A stretch of DNA of 64,000 bases from assembly GCA_004369045.1 (NCBI GenBank), contig ML213529.1, positions 163,563 through 227,562 on the forward strand. Reading direction: 5' to 3'. The translations under genes were made by a program, and so were the position numbers. Numbering within the stretch: the first letter of the stretch is position 1; each line of letters starts with the position of its first letter. The DNA is from Heliocybe sulcata (lineage: Eukaryota > Basidiomycota > Agaricomycetes > Gloeophyllales > Gloeophyllaceae). Below the pieces are notes generated by a model, which was given only the letters and a program-made list of their open reading frames with translations, ran no database searches and was not told the origin of the DNA. This document shows positions 1 to 12,818 of the stretch, in pieces.

Positions 1-1632
1 TTCGCAGCTGCGCAGAAGCTCAGTCGCCGTCAACTTGTGAGACGTTTTGATTCGGCTTTCCTTCCGTGCTTGGCTTGATTTTTTGATGTCTAAGCTCGTG
101 TATCAGGACTTCCCCGCATAAGCTGGACTGCTATTTTGAGTGCCTTGCGGGCTCCGAAATGTACTGTGAATCACATAGCGTAAACAACGTCTGTTATAAG
201 ACTGCAGCGTCCCCGGTAATAATTTGCTCGTAAATACTAAATAGTGTCGTCCACCGAGTCGTCTCTTTACAGTCGGGTCGCTAGCGGTTGTTTCCCGCGG
301 CTTTGTCACAATGCTTCCGATTTGCCATCCGCTTGTATCATGACCGAATCACTGCTTCCTGCTTGTCTCCGTCCCTTCATGTGCCTTGAGAACCTACACT
401 CTAATTATTCTTGGAGCCGACTGATCATGAACAAACAAAGTTCGCCCGACATGCTTCTGAACATATGGACCCTCAGGCGTGTCATTATCATGCCGTGGGT
501 TACCGGTCACGAGTATTCTTGATCAGACCATGACAAGATATACAATTGCGATCTGGTGTTATTACGGCGTCAAGAAAGGTGTGCAGATGATGTGTATCGC
601 TCTCGCTCTCGTCGAGACCGTCTGATGCATCCTGCTACCGAACTCCAAAAATATCATCTGTGATACCCCGCTTCGTTTGACCGCGACTGCGTAAACTCAG
701 CTCGCTTGATGCAGATCATTTAGCGGCTCGTATCTATCCCGCCTCTCGACGCACGCCTGGCACGTCTCCGAAATGCGAGGTTCATGAAGATCATTGGTAC
801 GTTGGCGGCGTGGTAGGTGTGTAGCGTGCCCAAGGGTCTGTGAGAGGCCCAGATATCGGCTCTTAGACTTCTTCGTACGCATTGCAATATTAGGTTCCGG
901 CGGGGCCGAATCACCCTAGCACCCCATGGAGCTCGTAATGCCAGTGGCCATCAGCTCTTTAGCGAGACCGTCTTCTATGTCAATTGTGCTAACATTAGAA
1001 GCGCTGGTGGGAATTATATAGCGATGTGCAACGGGGGTATCACACAGCGCGTCTCTCGCCGTCTCGCCACCTCGGTGACTGAAGCGGGTGAAACGAACAC
1101 GAAACAATGGCGCCCGGCCCCAGTTTGATAAAGACAGAAAAGATTTGTTCCAGAACAGAGCTTTCGTATTCACGTAAGTAGTACAGGTGTGCCTAGGTTG
1201 ACTAGTGACTATCCACGGGTCTAGTGGAGGAACGCATAAATATCTCGTGATAGGCTACAAAGCTGACACCGCCAAAAAAAGGTATATATACAGTTAGGTA
1301 TTAGGCCACGTTATCCCAAGGCATAGAATTGTATGATAATGTCCGATACGGATACTCGAAAGCAAGCGACAATGCTACACAACATGATGCTCTATATAGG
1401 GTGGTTGCAGTACGGGCTAACATAGAACTTCTCACCGTCAAGGGTCGTCATAGACATAAGGACATAACAACGGGTATAGCGGGAACGATCACGGGCAACT
1501 GAGGAATGAGAAAGGCTCCTTCATCAGATGACCCCACGCTGTTCGATGCAAACGGCGACGTAGCAGGATGAGAACGGATCTCAGCCTCGAATGCCGAGAG
1601 GGATGCGCCGGCGGAGGAAACCGCAGGATGAG
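1..1632. other. No gene recognised (left edge)
   Basis: I find no reading frame with a recognisable domain on either strand and no convincing exon series. The open frames here are short (under 95 codons) and have no family features. It may hold the 3' untranslated region of the Myb gene that ends at 1633. Confidence 0.4.
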
Positions 1633-3330
1633 CTAGCGGTTCATTTGGGCGATGCTGTCTGGGAAGAGAGACGCATCACGCATAAGAGTTAGACTCGGGG
1701 AGTAGAAACTCGATTGATCCCCGCCAGGGGAGGACTGCGCCGGCCATAATCCCCGCATGGGCGACGGGGCTGTTCCTCTCGAAGCGGCCAAGTCCATGTA
1801 CGTCCTGAGGTTGGAAGGTTGCGCCGCGAGTGACTCGCAGCTGCATGGCCCGCCGCCGGTGCTGGTGCAACCAGGTAGATGGGAGAAGGAACCCAAGCGC
1901 TGACTTGGTTGAGGAACGCTCACAGCCTTCTCCGACGCCCAGCGTGACGAGAGTCCCTGTAATAGAACGTCGACATTATCGCCGGCTTGCGTGCCCCTGC
2001 TCGCGTCTGACAGCAGTGAAGGATATGTCACAGCATGCATAGACATGCGACGAGGGTCCTGGCCGGGTCCTGACAACGAGCCGCTGGTGAAGGAATGGTG
2101 TGGTAATGAAGCGGCAGATGGTATGGACTGCGCGTACTGCCCGCCGCCGTACGCCTCAAGGCCCATGGCATTGCTTTTATATCGAGACCCCTCGTAATTG
2201 CGCTGAGGAAACCCGATTCGGGGATCGTAATCGAGACCTAATACCGGAGGTAATTGCAGCTCGTCGGAAGACGCAGGAGAAGAGGTCGCATGTGAGGCTG
2301 GTGACATTCCCATACCCGAACTCGACCTCGGTGAGTCGAAAGCCAAAGAAGGCCCAGGATCAGTTCGATATCTCGGTAGTCCCAGGAAAGGGTCTGCACT
2401 GGTCCCTTGGCCCTGCCATGACGGACGACGGCCTATCGGAAGACATCAGAAGCTGAGAGACTATGCTACGAATGCTCTTACCGGTTAGGTCCAAGGGCGA
2501 GTTCACGGAGCTACCGCCAGGCATGAAACGGTCGCTGATCAGCGGTGAATCCATGTCGTACTACACAATAATACATTCAGTGGCATATTAGCAGAAGGCG
2601 GCATCGACGCGTACCTTGGACGATTTCGTGTCATCGTCGTCGTCGCCGTCATCATGCGCGTGCGAGGACGCAAGTAAGACGGGCGTCAACGAATCGCCTG
2701 ACGCGACGGAAGCAGTAGCACGCCGTGATACACGAGTGAGACTTTGATAGCGATTACGGCAGTGAACAGCAGGTCTTCCAGGGAGCATCGTAGAGATGAT
2801 ATTCCACTTCTTACCGTGGATTCTCCAAGCGTCCATGAGAGTTTGATCTTCCAACGCAGACCACGGCCGCCTTGAGATAGACGGATCCAGCTTCTCTCGC
2901 CACCGCTTGGCACATTGGTCGTCAGTGCGGCCTTCAATCTGCCGTGCCACCTTCCACCATTGCAGGCCGTGCTCCTTAATCGCTTCCTTGAGTTTCGCGT
3001 CCTCGGCCGCAGTCCATCGACCCTTCTTCAGCTGCGGATCGAGTGAGTGAATCCAACGTTTTCTGCAGCTCTTATTTGAGCGGCCTGCAGCATGTGGCAT
3101 TCGAGAGTAACATGAGGTCGAACCAATACTATAGGAAGAAGGGACGGGCTACTCACCAGGTAGGCGCTCTGATATCTTCTGCCAACTGTTCTTAGTACCG
3201 ACTGCAGCGAACTGTCAGTGCCGGCACGACCGGGGACTGCGGACTGAGGCTTACATTGAGCAACTGCTGCTCGAAGAACCTCGTCTTCTTGAGGAGTCCA
3301 TTTCTTCTCTGGTTTGGCAGAGGACGACAT
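1633..3330 (-). CDS. Three-repeat Myb DNA-binding transcription factor (copy A)
   Basis: Five exons: 3330-3255, 3201-3157, 3084-2615, 2560-2482 and 2393-1633. They total 1431 nt and close exactly in phase (476 aa). The N-terminal 160 residues carry three tandem Myb/SANT repeats, each with regularly spaced tryptophans: KKWTPQEDEVL about residue 9, KGRWTAAEDAKL about 60, and RRPWSALEDQTL about 112. Their recognition helices contain RSNKSCRKRW, RTDDQCAKRW and AVHCRNRY. This is the c-Myb/Bas1-like arrangement for sequence-specific DNA binding in the nucleus. The remaining ~300 residues are rich in Ser, Pro and Gly, low in complexity, and probably a regulatory or activation region. Copy B at 9.4-11.1 kb shares the repeat sequence and the first two intron positions, so the two arose by duplication. 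The start was chosen because MSSSAKPEKKW lies just before repeat 1 and matches the start of copy B. Target genes cannot be read from the sequence. Confidence 0.9.
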
Positions 3331-6300
3331 AGTGTAAGGGAAGTTACCTCAGTTGACAATATAGATGGCCATGGTTTTATGCCATACGCGCCGCGCCTTC
3401 TTGACATGCAATCCGCCGGCAGTGGCTGAATCGCCGTTTGCCGTAAATTGTCACCTGCCGCTCACCTAAAATGGACTCAGGCTCATCAGCGGGATCATGC
3501 TTCGGATCATGACAAACGCTATGACAAACTACGTTACCAGGCTAGCTTGCTTTTCCCACTGCTCAGGTGGCCTCGCAATGACCGTAAGTCGCAGACACTG
3601 TCACTATACATTCACACATCACCAGCGTGTGTGGAAATGAAACCGCTCTGCTGGGTGTGGATGGCGCTGTGGGTGGCAACGGGGCGCGCATGCCTCCTCA
3701 GACGGTGCTAATCAATCAAGCAACCCCGCCGACGCCCGAATACGGGTCGGCATCGACTTCTTCGTGCGCTCTCTCCGGAGAAAGCAACGTGGACAGTGCA
3801 TACCAATACGGTCTGGGCTATACGTAGTACGTACCGGCAACGGGGGGGCATGGGAATGCGAACATTTCTGTGCGTGACGTTACTGCAATGTCCTCCGCTC
3901 ACGAATAACTGAGACATGTCTGAAATCTAGCAAAGGGAGTGGTCTGCGGAAATGATGGATTATTAGAGCTTACAATTAAATAGTTTCACCGCAGGCATAA
4001 GGTGTAATGACAAACATACTAGAAATCGGTAATGAACCAATGGAGTAAGCGAAGACTGCAGAAGCTGATGTAGATCGTGGGAACTCAGATCTGGATCGTC
4101 GGGCTTCTTAGAAGACCGAACCCACCACATCTTCAGGCACTTTATGCTTATCCCTGCAGACCGCCGCGGGGTTCAATCATTGCAGCGTACTCATCGCAAG
4201 CGAGTACAGTTGCAACACATATTCAAGGTTTTGGAATACTCTGCACATCTCTAAGCCGTTCAGTCTCTCGAGATTGCTGGTTCACACAATATATTCAAGT
4301 CAATTTTCCGACCACATTTGATAGAACTGCCTCATGACGATTGCTTTCACAGACCTGTCTTGCTGTATCAGCTAGGTTATCAGTGTCGCTGCTCGAGACG
4401 GAGGTTGTTTGCAGATATCTCGGCGTCAAGACTACAGCGGACTAAAGCTCCGCCCTATGTTACCGGCGACCATCAAAGAAACGCGCTCCATTCCCCTGGA
4501 CCGTAGCTCGGCCTGCGCTGTTGCCAGCGGATTGTTAAGGAAGACAATCTAGACAGTCTCAAGATACCATCATTCGGTGATTTATCTGTCCGGCACGTCG
4601 TTATTCATGATGTGCGACGTCATGAGAATCGCTCTTCTCATGTCCTAGGCTTCCAGGCAATTCTACATGCACCGACATGTTATAGATTCAAAGGTGCAAC
4701 GTTATCTTGAAGTCTTGAAGCTTCACTGACTGCTTTTCGTACGTGGACGCACCATGACTGTGGGACGGGTCGTGATAGGCTTGTGGATCACGCACGCCGC
4801 CGAAGCGCTTGTCGTAATGAATACAATCGCGTGTGCCTCCGCTCGGGCATTGGACCCCAGGCTGGCCCGATCAGAACATCGCCACAGACCCAGATGACCG
4901 CCGTCTGTGAACCGTTGCAGGTACGTAGACGCGCTACTCCCCTCTCGAACGTCTAATTTAGGTGCAAAGGCCAGAAAGGCCGCCATTTCGTGACAGCCAC
5001 GTTGGCTGCGCTTCATAAGCCCAGGTTCCACACGTGACGGCGGCGTTAGTAACGAGCGCTAGCAAGTCGTGCAAAGTAGAGGCTGAGTTTCACTAGCTCG
5101 TTAGCCGATGAATGATCGCAGGATGTGGGTCGATGGCAATCTGCGCTTCGTCCGACCCAAGTCAAAGGTACACGTCTTCACGCAATCGGAGATAATGTAC
5201 AAAATCTTTTCTGTGTAGACGCAGCAGTGCGCATCGCTGTGTGGAGTTAGAGGGGCAGGGCTAATCTACGATACCCGCCGCCCGAATCGGTGGCGAGTAT
5301 TCGTTTCCTTCCGCAGCATCCTCCTCACCAAAGGAACGACGCTACTCGGAGAGTGCCGCACATTCAGTAGGAAGGCCCGTTAGGGCGTTTCGACGCATGC
5401 CACATAGCACCGACGTATTTTTGGATGCATCACGAAGTGGTGCGTTCTTTCGATCACTCGATCCACCTACCCTTGACACTCTCCTTGATGGGACCAAACA
5501 CTCCCCGTCAAGTTGATTCGCCATCTATAGGATGCTTCGATACGGAGCCATCTTGTAATTGACCGGAGCCTCGCCCGTCATCATCGAGGGTAGGTAACTA
5601 CTTTGGTTCCCAGATGATTAATGCGATTTGAAGTAGGCGCAGGAGACTACAACTAGTATGCAGCAAGTGCACTGGCTTATGTACACACACCGGAAAACTA
5701 TCCACTTGCACACTATCGCAGATATGGATCCAGATTCCTTCGCCTCCTGAATATCCACTGGTGGCGACTCCGGCCGTGCCGTATGCCAGTTGGTCCTGTA
5801 CCGTGGCTCGCCGCTGCGCAATGAGTAACCCAGATCGACCGGTGGGTATCCGGTTCGATCATGATCACAACTCTCCGAATCCTTACGAGAAGACAAGTCA
5901 TACAGCTCGCGCTCATGCGACTGCCCGACTGCTGATGCGCCCTACTTACTATGCATGCACAGGTTTGGCCAGGCCAGTGTAGGAAAGATAACGCCGCGCT
6001 TGCAAATGCCCGGTGTGAGTAGGGGCAGGTTGTAAAGATACACGCGTCGGGGCCCGTCCGTGTCATGAACTACCGTAAGCATCTCTCTCTACTGCTATAG
6101 TCACAAATTATGTTTATTCATACACTACACCGTAGGAAACGCCACCATCATGCAACTGACGAATCGCTCTGGATGCTCAGCCAGTCCAGCCGTGGAAATC
6201 CGTGCGAGCTAGCTGACGAATTCACGTATCGCAATTCTAGAAACCCATCCTCCATAGCCTACGTTGGCCGGAGCCGCTCTACCCGACTCTCGACTCTCTA

Positions 6301-9300
6301 GCGCGGGTGTTATGGCCCGCTGACACATGTTCCACGACGGCTCCGGTGTTCCAGCTCCCGCGCAAATGCATCTCCTTCTCGTTCCCTTTACCTCGCGTCC
6401 CTGACTTCTGCCGCAACTATTCGTTGATCTCTGGACGTCTGGATGCTTAGCCTCTCCCTTGGGCCCGACTCGACCCCGGAAGTTGTCGCTCTCTCTCAAA
6501 AATAATTTGCACGCTCTGGTCTCTGGCTGTCCGGCTTTTTTGCGAACCGGGATACTCGAAATATGGTCGTCCTAGCAAGCCTGTTCATATTATTCCTGCT
6601 CTTCTGTTCTCTGCGTGCCAAGAGACTTGGGCGACCCCGAGTCGGATAATGGCGGTCTTGAACTTGGGCTCTGCATTCGGCGTTCTCGCTTATGATCACC
6701 GAACCGTTCCGCTGCCTTGGGAGTCTCAGAGCGCTGCGTCCTCTGGTTATACTCGCGGGATATAATGCCAAAATAATCTCTTGCTCGACTCTACGCGGTA
6801 TTTGTGCTGCGACCATGTGCGCGCCGTCTTACGCCGATAGCAACCACCCTTCCACGACGTTGTCAATTCTTTAGGAATTATCTCCATGCTGTGGTATCTA
6901 CGAGCCTTCGCGGCATGTCTCTAGCGATGGAATCCTCGAACTGTGTCCGTCCAAGCAAGACCTGGTCATACTACGCCTGCCCTCCTTCTCTCTATGTGCC
7001 GGAATATTCGTGTAACGATAGTCGCCGACTCAGCCTCTGCACTCTGTATTGTCATCCATGACCACGTGATGACCCAGAACGCTGTGTCTTGCCAGCTCTC
7101 TACGCGCAACAGGATAGGCCGGCGATTGCGTGCTCGGTTCTTACGCGCCGTCTCCCGCGCGATCCTCTTCTACACCGATGACAGCCATCCTTCTGCGAGG
7201 CACGAAGTTCAGGACCGAATGACAGTCTAGGCAATGACATTGGTGCGCTCCTAGGTTGTTCTCGGCCGTACGATGACTCGATACTTGCCTGTCGCCAACT
7301 TGCTGGCGCAGGTGATATCGTGATCCCGAGGAAGGCTAGTCCTCGCAAATGACGTTCAAGTAATTGGATTGTCTCCTCCTTTATGCAGTATAGCCTAGGA
7401 AGAGCACTTCGAAGCGTGTAGCGATCGCCCCTGAGGCCTCCGGCGATGATCCTTCTATCTTTAGGTATCGACGAGGCCAATGGAAACTCTGGTGTTTGCG
7501 CTACCTACCGGGACAGTAGTGCTGTAGTCTTTCGTGCACATCTGTTGTCACGGAACAGCACTGACTCCGTGGACGTCGCCTAATCATGCGTCGCATCACG
7601 GGGCCAGACGTGTCTGGCTGACCATTGCTGTCGACCGATGTTACGGGAGATAAGTCAGGCGCACCAATGTTCATTCTTCCTATTCATCAAGGCCTTCTGA
7701 AACAGAGTCTCCTTGACCATATGGCGTATGCTGGCCTGCGGAATCAACTGTGCTCCGATACTGCACAGCGTTCTTATTATAGCCTTGTTGTGGGTAATTT
7801 CTCTTGCATGGCGCTCGAGCTAAGTGCTGATGATGTATGATATCCCGCTCGGCCCCAGAATGCCCGCCCCAGCTACCGCGCAGGCGTCTGGGGTTTTCCT
7901 CCGTTGCTTCTCAATTTATTCCACCGGTGTCTGGACCTGTTAGTGCAGCCAGGCCGCAGTCCCGGAAGTGGGAGGCAGTTCTCGTGTAGAAGCAAAACGA
8001 TCGTCGACGGTCAGAAGTGTACTTCATACAACGAGGTGCTCTGACGTATGTTGCGGACAACCAGACTGTCCGTCCGAGTGATTTCATTTTGTTGGTGCGG
8101 TCATGATGAGATCAGTCTGGAAGTGCTGTCAAAACTGAACACATTACAGATCTCCAGAATCCCCCACAACGTGCTTCTTTGCTTCCGCCTAGTCACGAGG
8201 CTGGAGGTTACACGAGCACTTGCACGAGCTTGTTGAGCTCGCGGAGCTGAATTGCTGGGTGGGGAGAGACTTGGCATGACGCGAGAGCCGGTTGCATTGG
8301 ATTTTGGGAAAGTGCGACGCTCGGTTCCGAGCGGGAGGATATTATCATTGGTCGCCGGTCAGACCGATACCGCATGCTCTTGCGCTCGCTGATCGCCGGG
8401 TTGAGCTGGACTGCACACAATGATGACGAACGGGATTAGGGATATATCCCCGCAAGGTCGCCTTGGATGGGGTACCCTCCGTGGCGACATGGCATGGGAC
8501 ACAATTCTTTGACCTGGAACATGACAAGCATGACCTCATTGCCTAGTCCAAGTCAACATGACTGCTGCGACTGACTGATAGACTGGCTGCGTGCGAGAAA
8601 GTAGCACGCAAACCTATGTGCCGGATGGCGGCCGTAACTTTCATCAAACGTTATTGGAAGTATATTTGGACCCTCATTTTCGAGACTTCCAGGTGAGATG
8701 ATGGCCGTATACAAGGCTCCGGTCGCCCTATTGTCACCCACATAAGACACCCGCTTGGCCCGGGTAGTGCGAGTCAGCCAGCAGAAGACATCGTACGAGT
8801 GCCGTTTCATCCGGATCGTACCACTGCTGCGCACATACTTGCGGTCCAATCGGTTGTGGCACGGAGTTGTTTGTGGCAGTTGGGCCTTGCGGTGGCTGTC
8901 GGGTAATTCCTTGCTTATCAGATTAGATTCCCTATTTAGGCATATTGAGCCGGCCGTAGTTCGGCAGCCGGTCGGCCGATGAAACGCCGATGGCCCAGCC
9001 GCCCGATGTCATCTTGCACGTGTACTTAATAATCTAATCAGATAATTTGGCTGAGGTGAAGTTAGACACCTGCTTCGAACTCTCACAGCTTGCATGTTGT
9101 ACTACAACAGTCAAATTCACCGCTCAAAGACCGCGACAACATTGCTCAGTAAGTATTTATTTCACTGGCAGTAAATGTTCCGTACCAATATCCGTACCAA
9201 TATCTCTGCAGGAATTCAGTTGAGCTGAACCTTTATTTAAGGTATGGCAAAGATGACCGATAATTGTGGCGCACTCTTATTTCGTCCGAGCAGCGCTGGT

Positions 9301-9399
9301 ACTCTTATACCTCCGCCTATAATCCCGTGAACAACCTCAGCACTACCGGGGTGAGAAGTCAATATATACTCCCTCTGGACGTACGACGCGATAGTCTCC
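3331..9399. other. 6 kb gene-empty interval between the divergent Myb genes
   Basis: No coding region with a recognisable domain or exon chain was found on either strand. Open frames are short and look random. Visible structure is limited to an inverted repeat (8915-8929 with 9031-9045) and a short direct repeat of CCGTACCAATAT near 9180-9202. The interval must contain both Myb promoters. It could also carry non-coding transcripts, which sequence alone does not show. Confidence 0.4.
8915..9045. repeat. Inverted repeat (15 bp arms, about 100 bp apart)
   Basis: TTATCAGATTAGATT at 8915-8929 is answered by AATCTAATCAGATAA at 9031-9045. The arms are reverse complements with one mismatch, at the palindromic CAGAT core. 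The spacer is GC-rich and contains CGGCCG and CGGCCGATG runs. It sits about 350 bp upstream of Myb copy B and could be a cruciform, a protein-binding site or a remnant of a very small element. No target duplication is obvious. Confidence 0.45.
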
Positions 9400-11103
9400 A
9401 TGTCATTTGCCCAGAAGTCAGAGAAGAAGTGGACGGAGGAGGAAGACGAGGTCCTCAGGGCTGCTGTCGCAGAATACGGTAGTAAGAGCATCATAATTGA
9501 TCTTCAGATTTATCTAACGACATCCTAAAATGTTCAGAAGGAGCCAAGATTAATTGGCAGAAAATCTCAGACTGCTTACCTGGTGAGCAACGAGCAGACC
9601 TCGTCGAGTCCGACGTTCGGACAATGTGGTTGACGTCTCGACGAGCTATAGGTCGCTCGAACAAGAGCTGCAGAAAGCGATGGATCCACTCGCTCGACCC
9701 GACGCTGCGGAAGGGGCGCTGGACGTCGGCAGAGGACGCCGTGCTGCTGGATGCGGTCGCGATGCACGGTCAGAACTGGTCCAAGGTCGCTCGCCACGTT
9801 GACGGCCGGACGGACGACCAGTGCGCGAAGCGGTGGCGGGAGAACCTCGACCCGTCCATATCGAGGGAGCCTTGGACACCAGAGGAGGACCGCACGCTGC
9901 TCGAAGCCTTGCGAGCGCACGGCCAGAAGTGGAACACCATCTCGACGCTGCTCCCCGGGCGCGCCTCCGTGCACTGTCGGAATCGCTACAGCCGCCTCCG
10001 ACGCGCGCGCGACACCACCTCGTCCCAACAGGAAGGCTCCAGGGCTTCCTCGCCGTCCGGGCGATCCTCGCCCGCTGACCCGTCCTCTTCTTATTCCACT
10101 CCAGTACGTTCTCTATTCAGTTGCGTGCAACACTGTATAACGTTCTGTCATTTGCAATCAGATTGACAGTCGAAGCAAGAGGTTGCCCGATGAATTGCTG
10201 CGACTCAACGTGGATACCAGCGCATCAGCATCGCGAAGCGCGGGCGTGGGGTCTGGCCCGAGTGTCGCATCGAGTGGCGTTACCAGTATGTCGCCCCTCT
10301 CAGCATCTGTCTACGACGTCCCCAGCAGTTCAGCGCTATCGCCCACCACGCCCACTTCCCCGCACCACGCTGGGCCTGCGACACACCCCACTCTGCAGTC
10401 GCGCTATCCAGTCGTCACCAACCAGCCCGAGCTCTCGCACCGCCTGATCGAAGCGTTCTTCAACGACAACGCGCAAGTGCGGAACCGAGAAGGGCGCTGG
10501 TATCCCCAGCCAGGCGACGACATATTCCTCTTCAGCACGTCCCAGGAGGAGGAGTTCATGCGCAATATGCAGCAGGGACAGCCTTACCGTGGCACGACTA
10601 TGAACAACATTGCGTTCTCCTCGGCAAACGTTCCGAACCCGGGCAATCGCGGGTTCGACGCGGGGCGCTCTTACATGCCGAACATTCCCCCATCATACCA
10701 GGGGTCGTATGTGGACGACGGGATGGGTAGCCTGCTCGGGGGAGCCGAAGGTGCGGGCCCGGAGTACGTCCCGCAGCAAATGGGCTACCCGACATCGTCA
10801 CAGACAGGCCAGTACGACAGGACACGCTACCACCAGCCGTCTCAAGGTCACGCAAGCTCGGCATGGCCGGTACACGAGGGGTACGCTCAGCCATCTCGTT
10901 TGCCGTTCCAGATGCCGGTGCTCGATTCGAGCAACGAGGCGCTGAATCTCGCGACGCTGTCGACTTGGTTGTCGATGACGCTCCCGCCTGATGATACCAC
11001 GCCGGAGGTGTCGGGATCGACGTCGCCCGGGTCGAGCGAGGCGTTCGAGTCGAGTCCGTCCCCGACGGATGACGATGGGTATTCAACGGTCCATGATCGC
11101 TGA
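9400..11103 (+). CDS. Three-repeat Myb DNA-binding transcription factor (copy B)
   Basis: Four exons: 9400-9478, 9538-9582, 9652-10103 and 10162-11103. They total 1518 nt and close exactly in phase (505 aa). Like copy A it begins with three Myb repeats (SEKKWTEEEDEVL, RKGRWTSAEDAVL, SREPWTPEEDRTL) containing RSNKSCRKRW, RTDDQCAKRW and SVHCRNRY. The first two introns interrupt repeat 1 at the same places as in copy A, which shows common descent. The C-terminal 340 residues are Ser/Pro/Gly/Tyr-rich with no second domain. The third-codon positions here are much more GC-rich than in copy A. The predicted role is a nuclear sequence-specific transcription regulator. The start codon lies directly ahead of repeat 1. 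Confidence 0.9.
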
Positions 11104-11254
11104 GAAGGTGTAATACTATGGGGAACTTGATTTATTTGGCTTTCGTCCGCGGACAGTGCACTCGTAGTCTACGGTATTTACGATCGTTATGATAGGTACA
11201 GTATGGGATGTCTCTGCTGTGTCCACAAAAGCCCGCCTCGCTCACGTGTACAAA

Positions 11255-11950
11255 TTAAAACGAGGGGTGTAGTTTATTCTTTCGACGTGAGGTCATACAC
11301 ACAGCGGTAGTTATTGACATCAGATACATATCCACGTCTAGTGCCTGGCCCGTATTCACCTCCACGAACGTCACCGTCCCCTTCTCCCGCTTCTCGAGGG
11401 CCTCGAATGCGGAGGGATCTTCCTTTCCCATGATGACAGCGGTGTACGGAACTCGAGGGCTTCGCAGACCCTCGCAACGCCTGACTTCTCTTCCTCAAAG
11501 GCGGCGAGGATCTGCGCGTCCGCGTTTGCGCGTGTGCCTGGCCAGTCCTTTGATAAATCGATAGCTTGTGATACGGCCGTGCGTACGCGTGACAATAGGG
11601 TGTTCTTATGGACTGAAACGGGAGGGTGGCCCATGAGGACGAGGCGTCGAGCTTTGTCTGGGTAGCCGGCTAGTGCTGCATGGCATTAATCAGGCATCTG
11701 CCCGAGTGTGGCATGTGCCACAGTATCTGCTCTGGTGTAGCCTAGCTTGCGGAGGGTCCAGTCTACCTCGGAAGCTGGAAATCGAGGATAACCGCCTTCG
11801 TTCGCAGGGTGTCTTCCGGTGACGCTCGTAGTCGTACGCAATGCGATGGTGATCTGAGAAGATGGATGATAATGGCGCGAATGATTTCGACGAACTCAGA
11901 AGGCCGGGATAACCAGGATCGGGGTTTGAGAGTTCGCACTAGGTAATTCT
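11255..11950 (-). pseudogene. Decayed unknown gene with in-frame stop and frameshift
   Basis: Reading the minus strand, a conserved-looking protein frame runs through ANEGGYPRFPASEVDW, LRKLGYTRADTVAHATLGQMPD, a TAA stop at 11688-11686, then AALAGYPDKARRLVLMGHPPVSV and DWPGTRANADAQILAAFEEE in the same frame. Near 11450 one base appears to be missing. The continuation VPYTAVIMGKEDPSAFEAL, then GTVTFVEVNTGQALDVD, lies in the next frame and ends at a TAA at 11257-11255. The coding character is clear but I do not recognise the family. The 5' end is not resolved. It is either a pseudogene or affected by sequence errors. It lies 150 bp downstream of Myb copy B and converges with it. Confidence 0.5.
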
Positions 11951-12818
11951 GTTTTGTAGAGCGCGACATATATTTCTGTCCGGAGGGGAGCTTCATTGCT
12001 TCATTGCTTTATAAGTTAATCATGACTGCTTGATGCTATCAATGTGAGTCTGTTCCGTTACTGTGAAACAATAGTAAAGAGAGACGTAACGTACTTTGGA
12101 CTAGTATGGACAGAGGACTCGACGTCTTCAAACCTTTGGCTCGAGGCATCGTAAATAACCACGGACTGATTTAGAGCAAGCCCTCGTACCTAGGAGCGAA
12201 GAGAGTATATACAGAGTGAACTCAGAGTGCATCACAGCACGGTTGTCTGCCATGTCTCTGCCATATCTGCATAATACAGGTTCGTTTCCTGTCGTCGAAA
12301 GTTCTGCCGCCAGGTAGAGTCGACTTGGAGAGTATTCCGTCCCGCCCTGCATGGTGGGGATGTCATTCCCGACGGCTAGCGCTCGGGTCTATCTGCCACC
12401 ATCCAGTGCCGTTGCCACTTTACTTATCGTCATCCTTGTCGGTCCTGCATCTATTGCGTCCTGTCCTCTGTCGTTGGGCTAGAAAGCGAGACATAAAACA
12501 TAGGAGGATATCTTGCGAGGCGTCTGTCCCATTAAGTTGTTGCCTACTGCAAGTACGACAAAATCATCAAGTATTGTGAACTCACTCGACAGACGGCATC
12601 TCGAGCTCTTGTCGTCTCTATCACATTGGAGCGTTCCTTCAAAGGCATTTCTTTTGCAGAGCCGACTCGAGGTTGCAGGTTTAGCGGCCGCATGGCATGC
12701 ACAGCCACAAGGCGATCCCATCTTCGCCCTTTTCCGGGTGGCATGCGGGTGGCGTGAAGAGGATGGGCGTCTGTCTCAAGGACAGACGCTCAACACCAGG
12801 TCGTCGTCTGCTTCTGCC

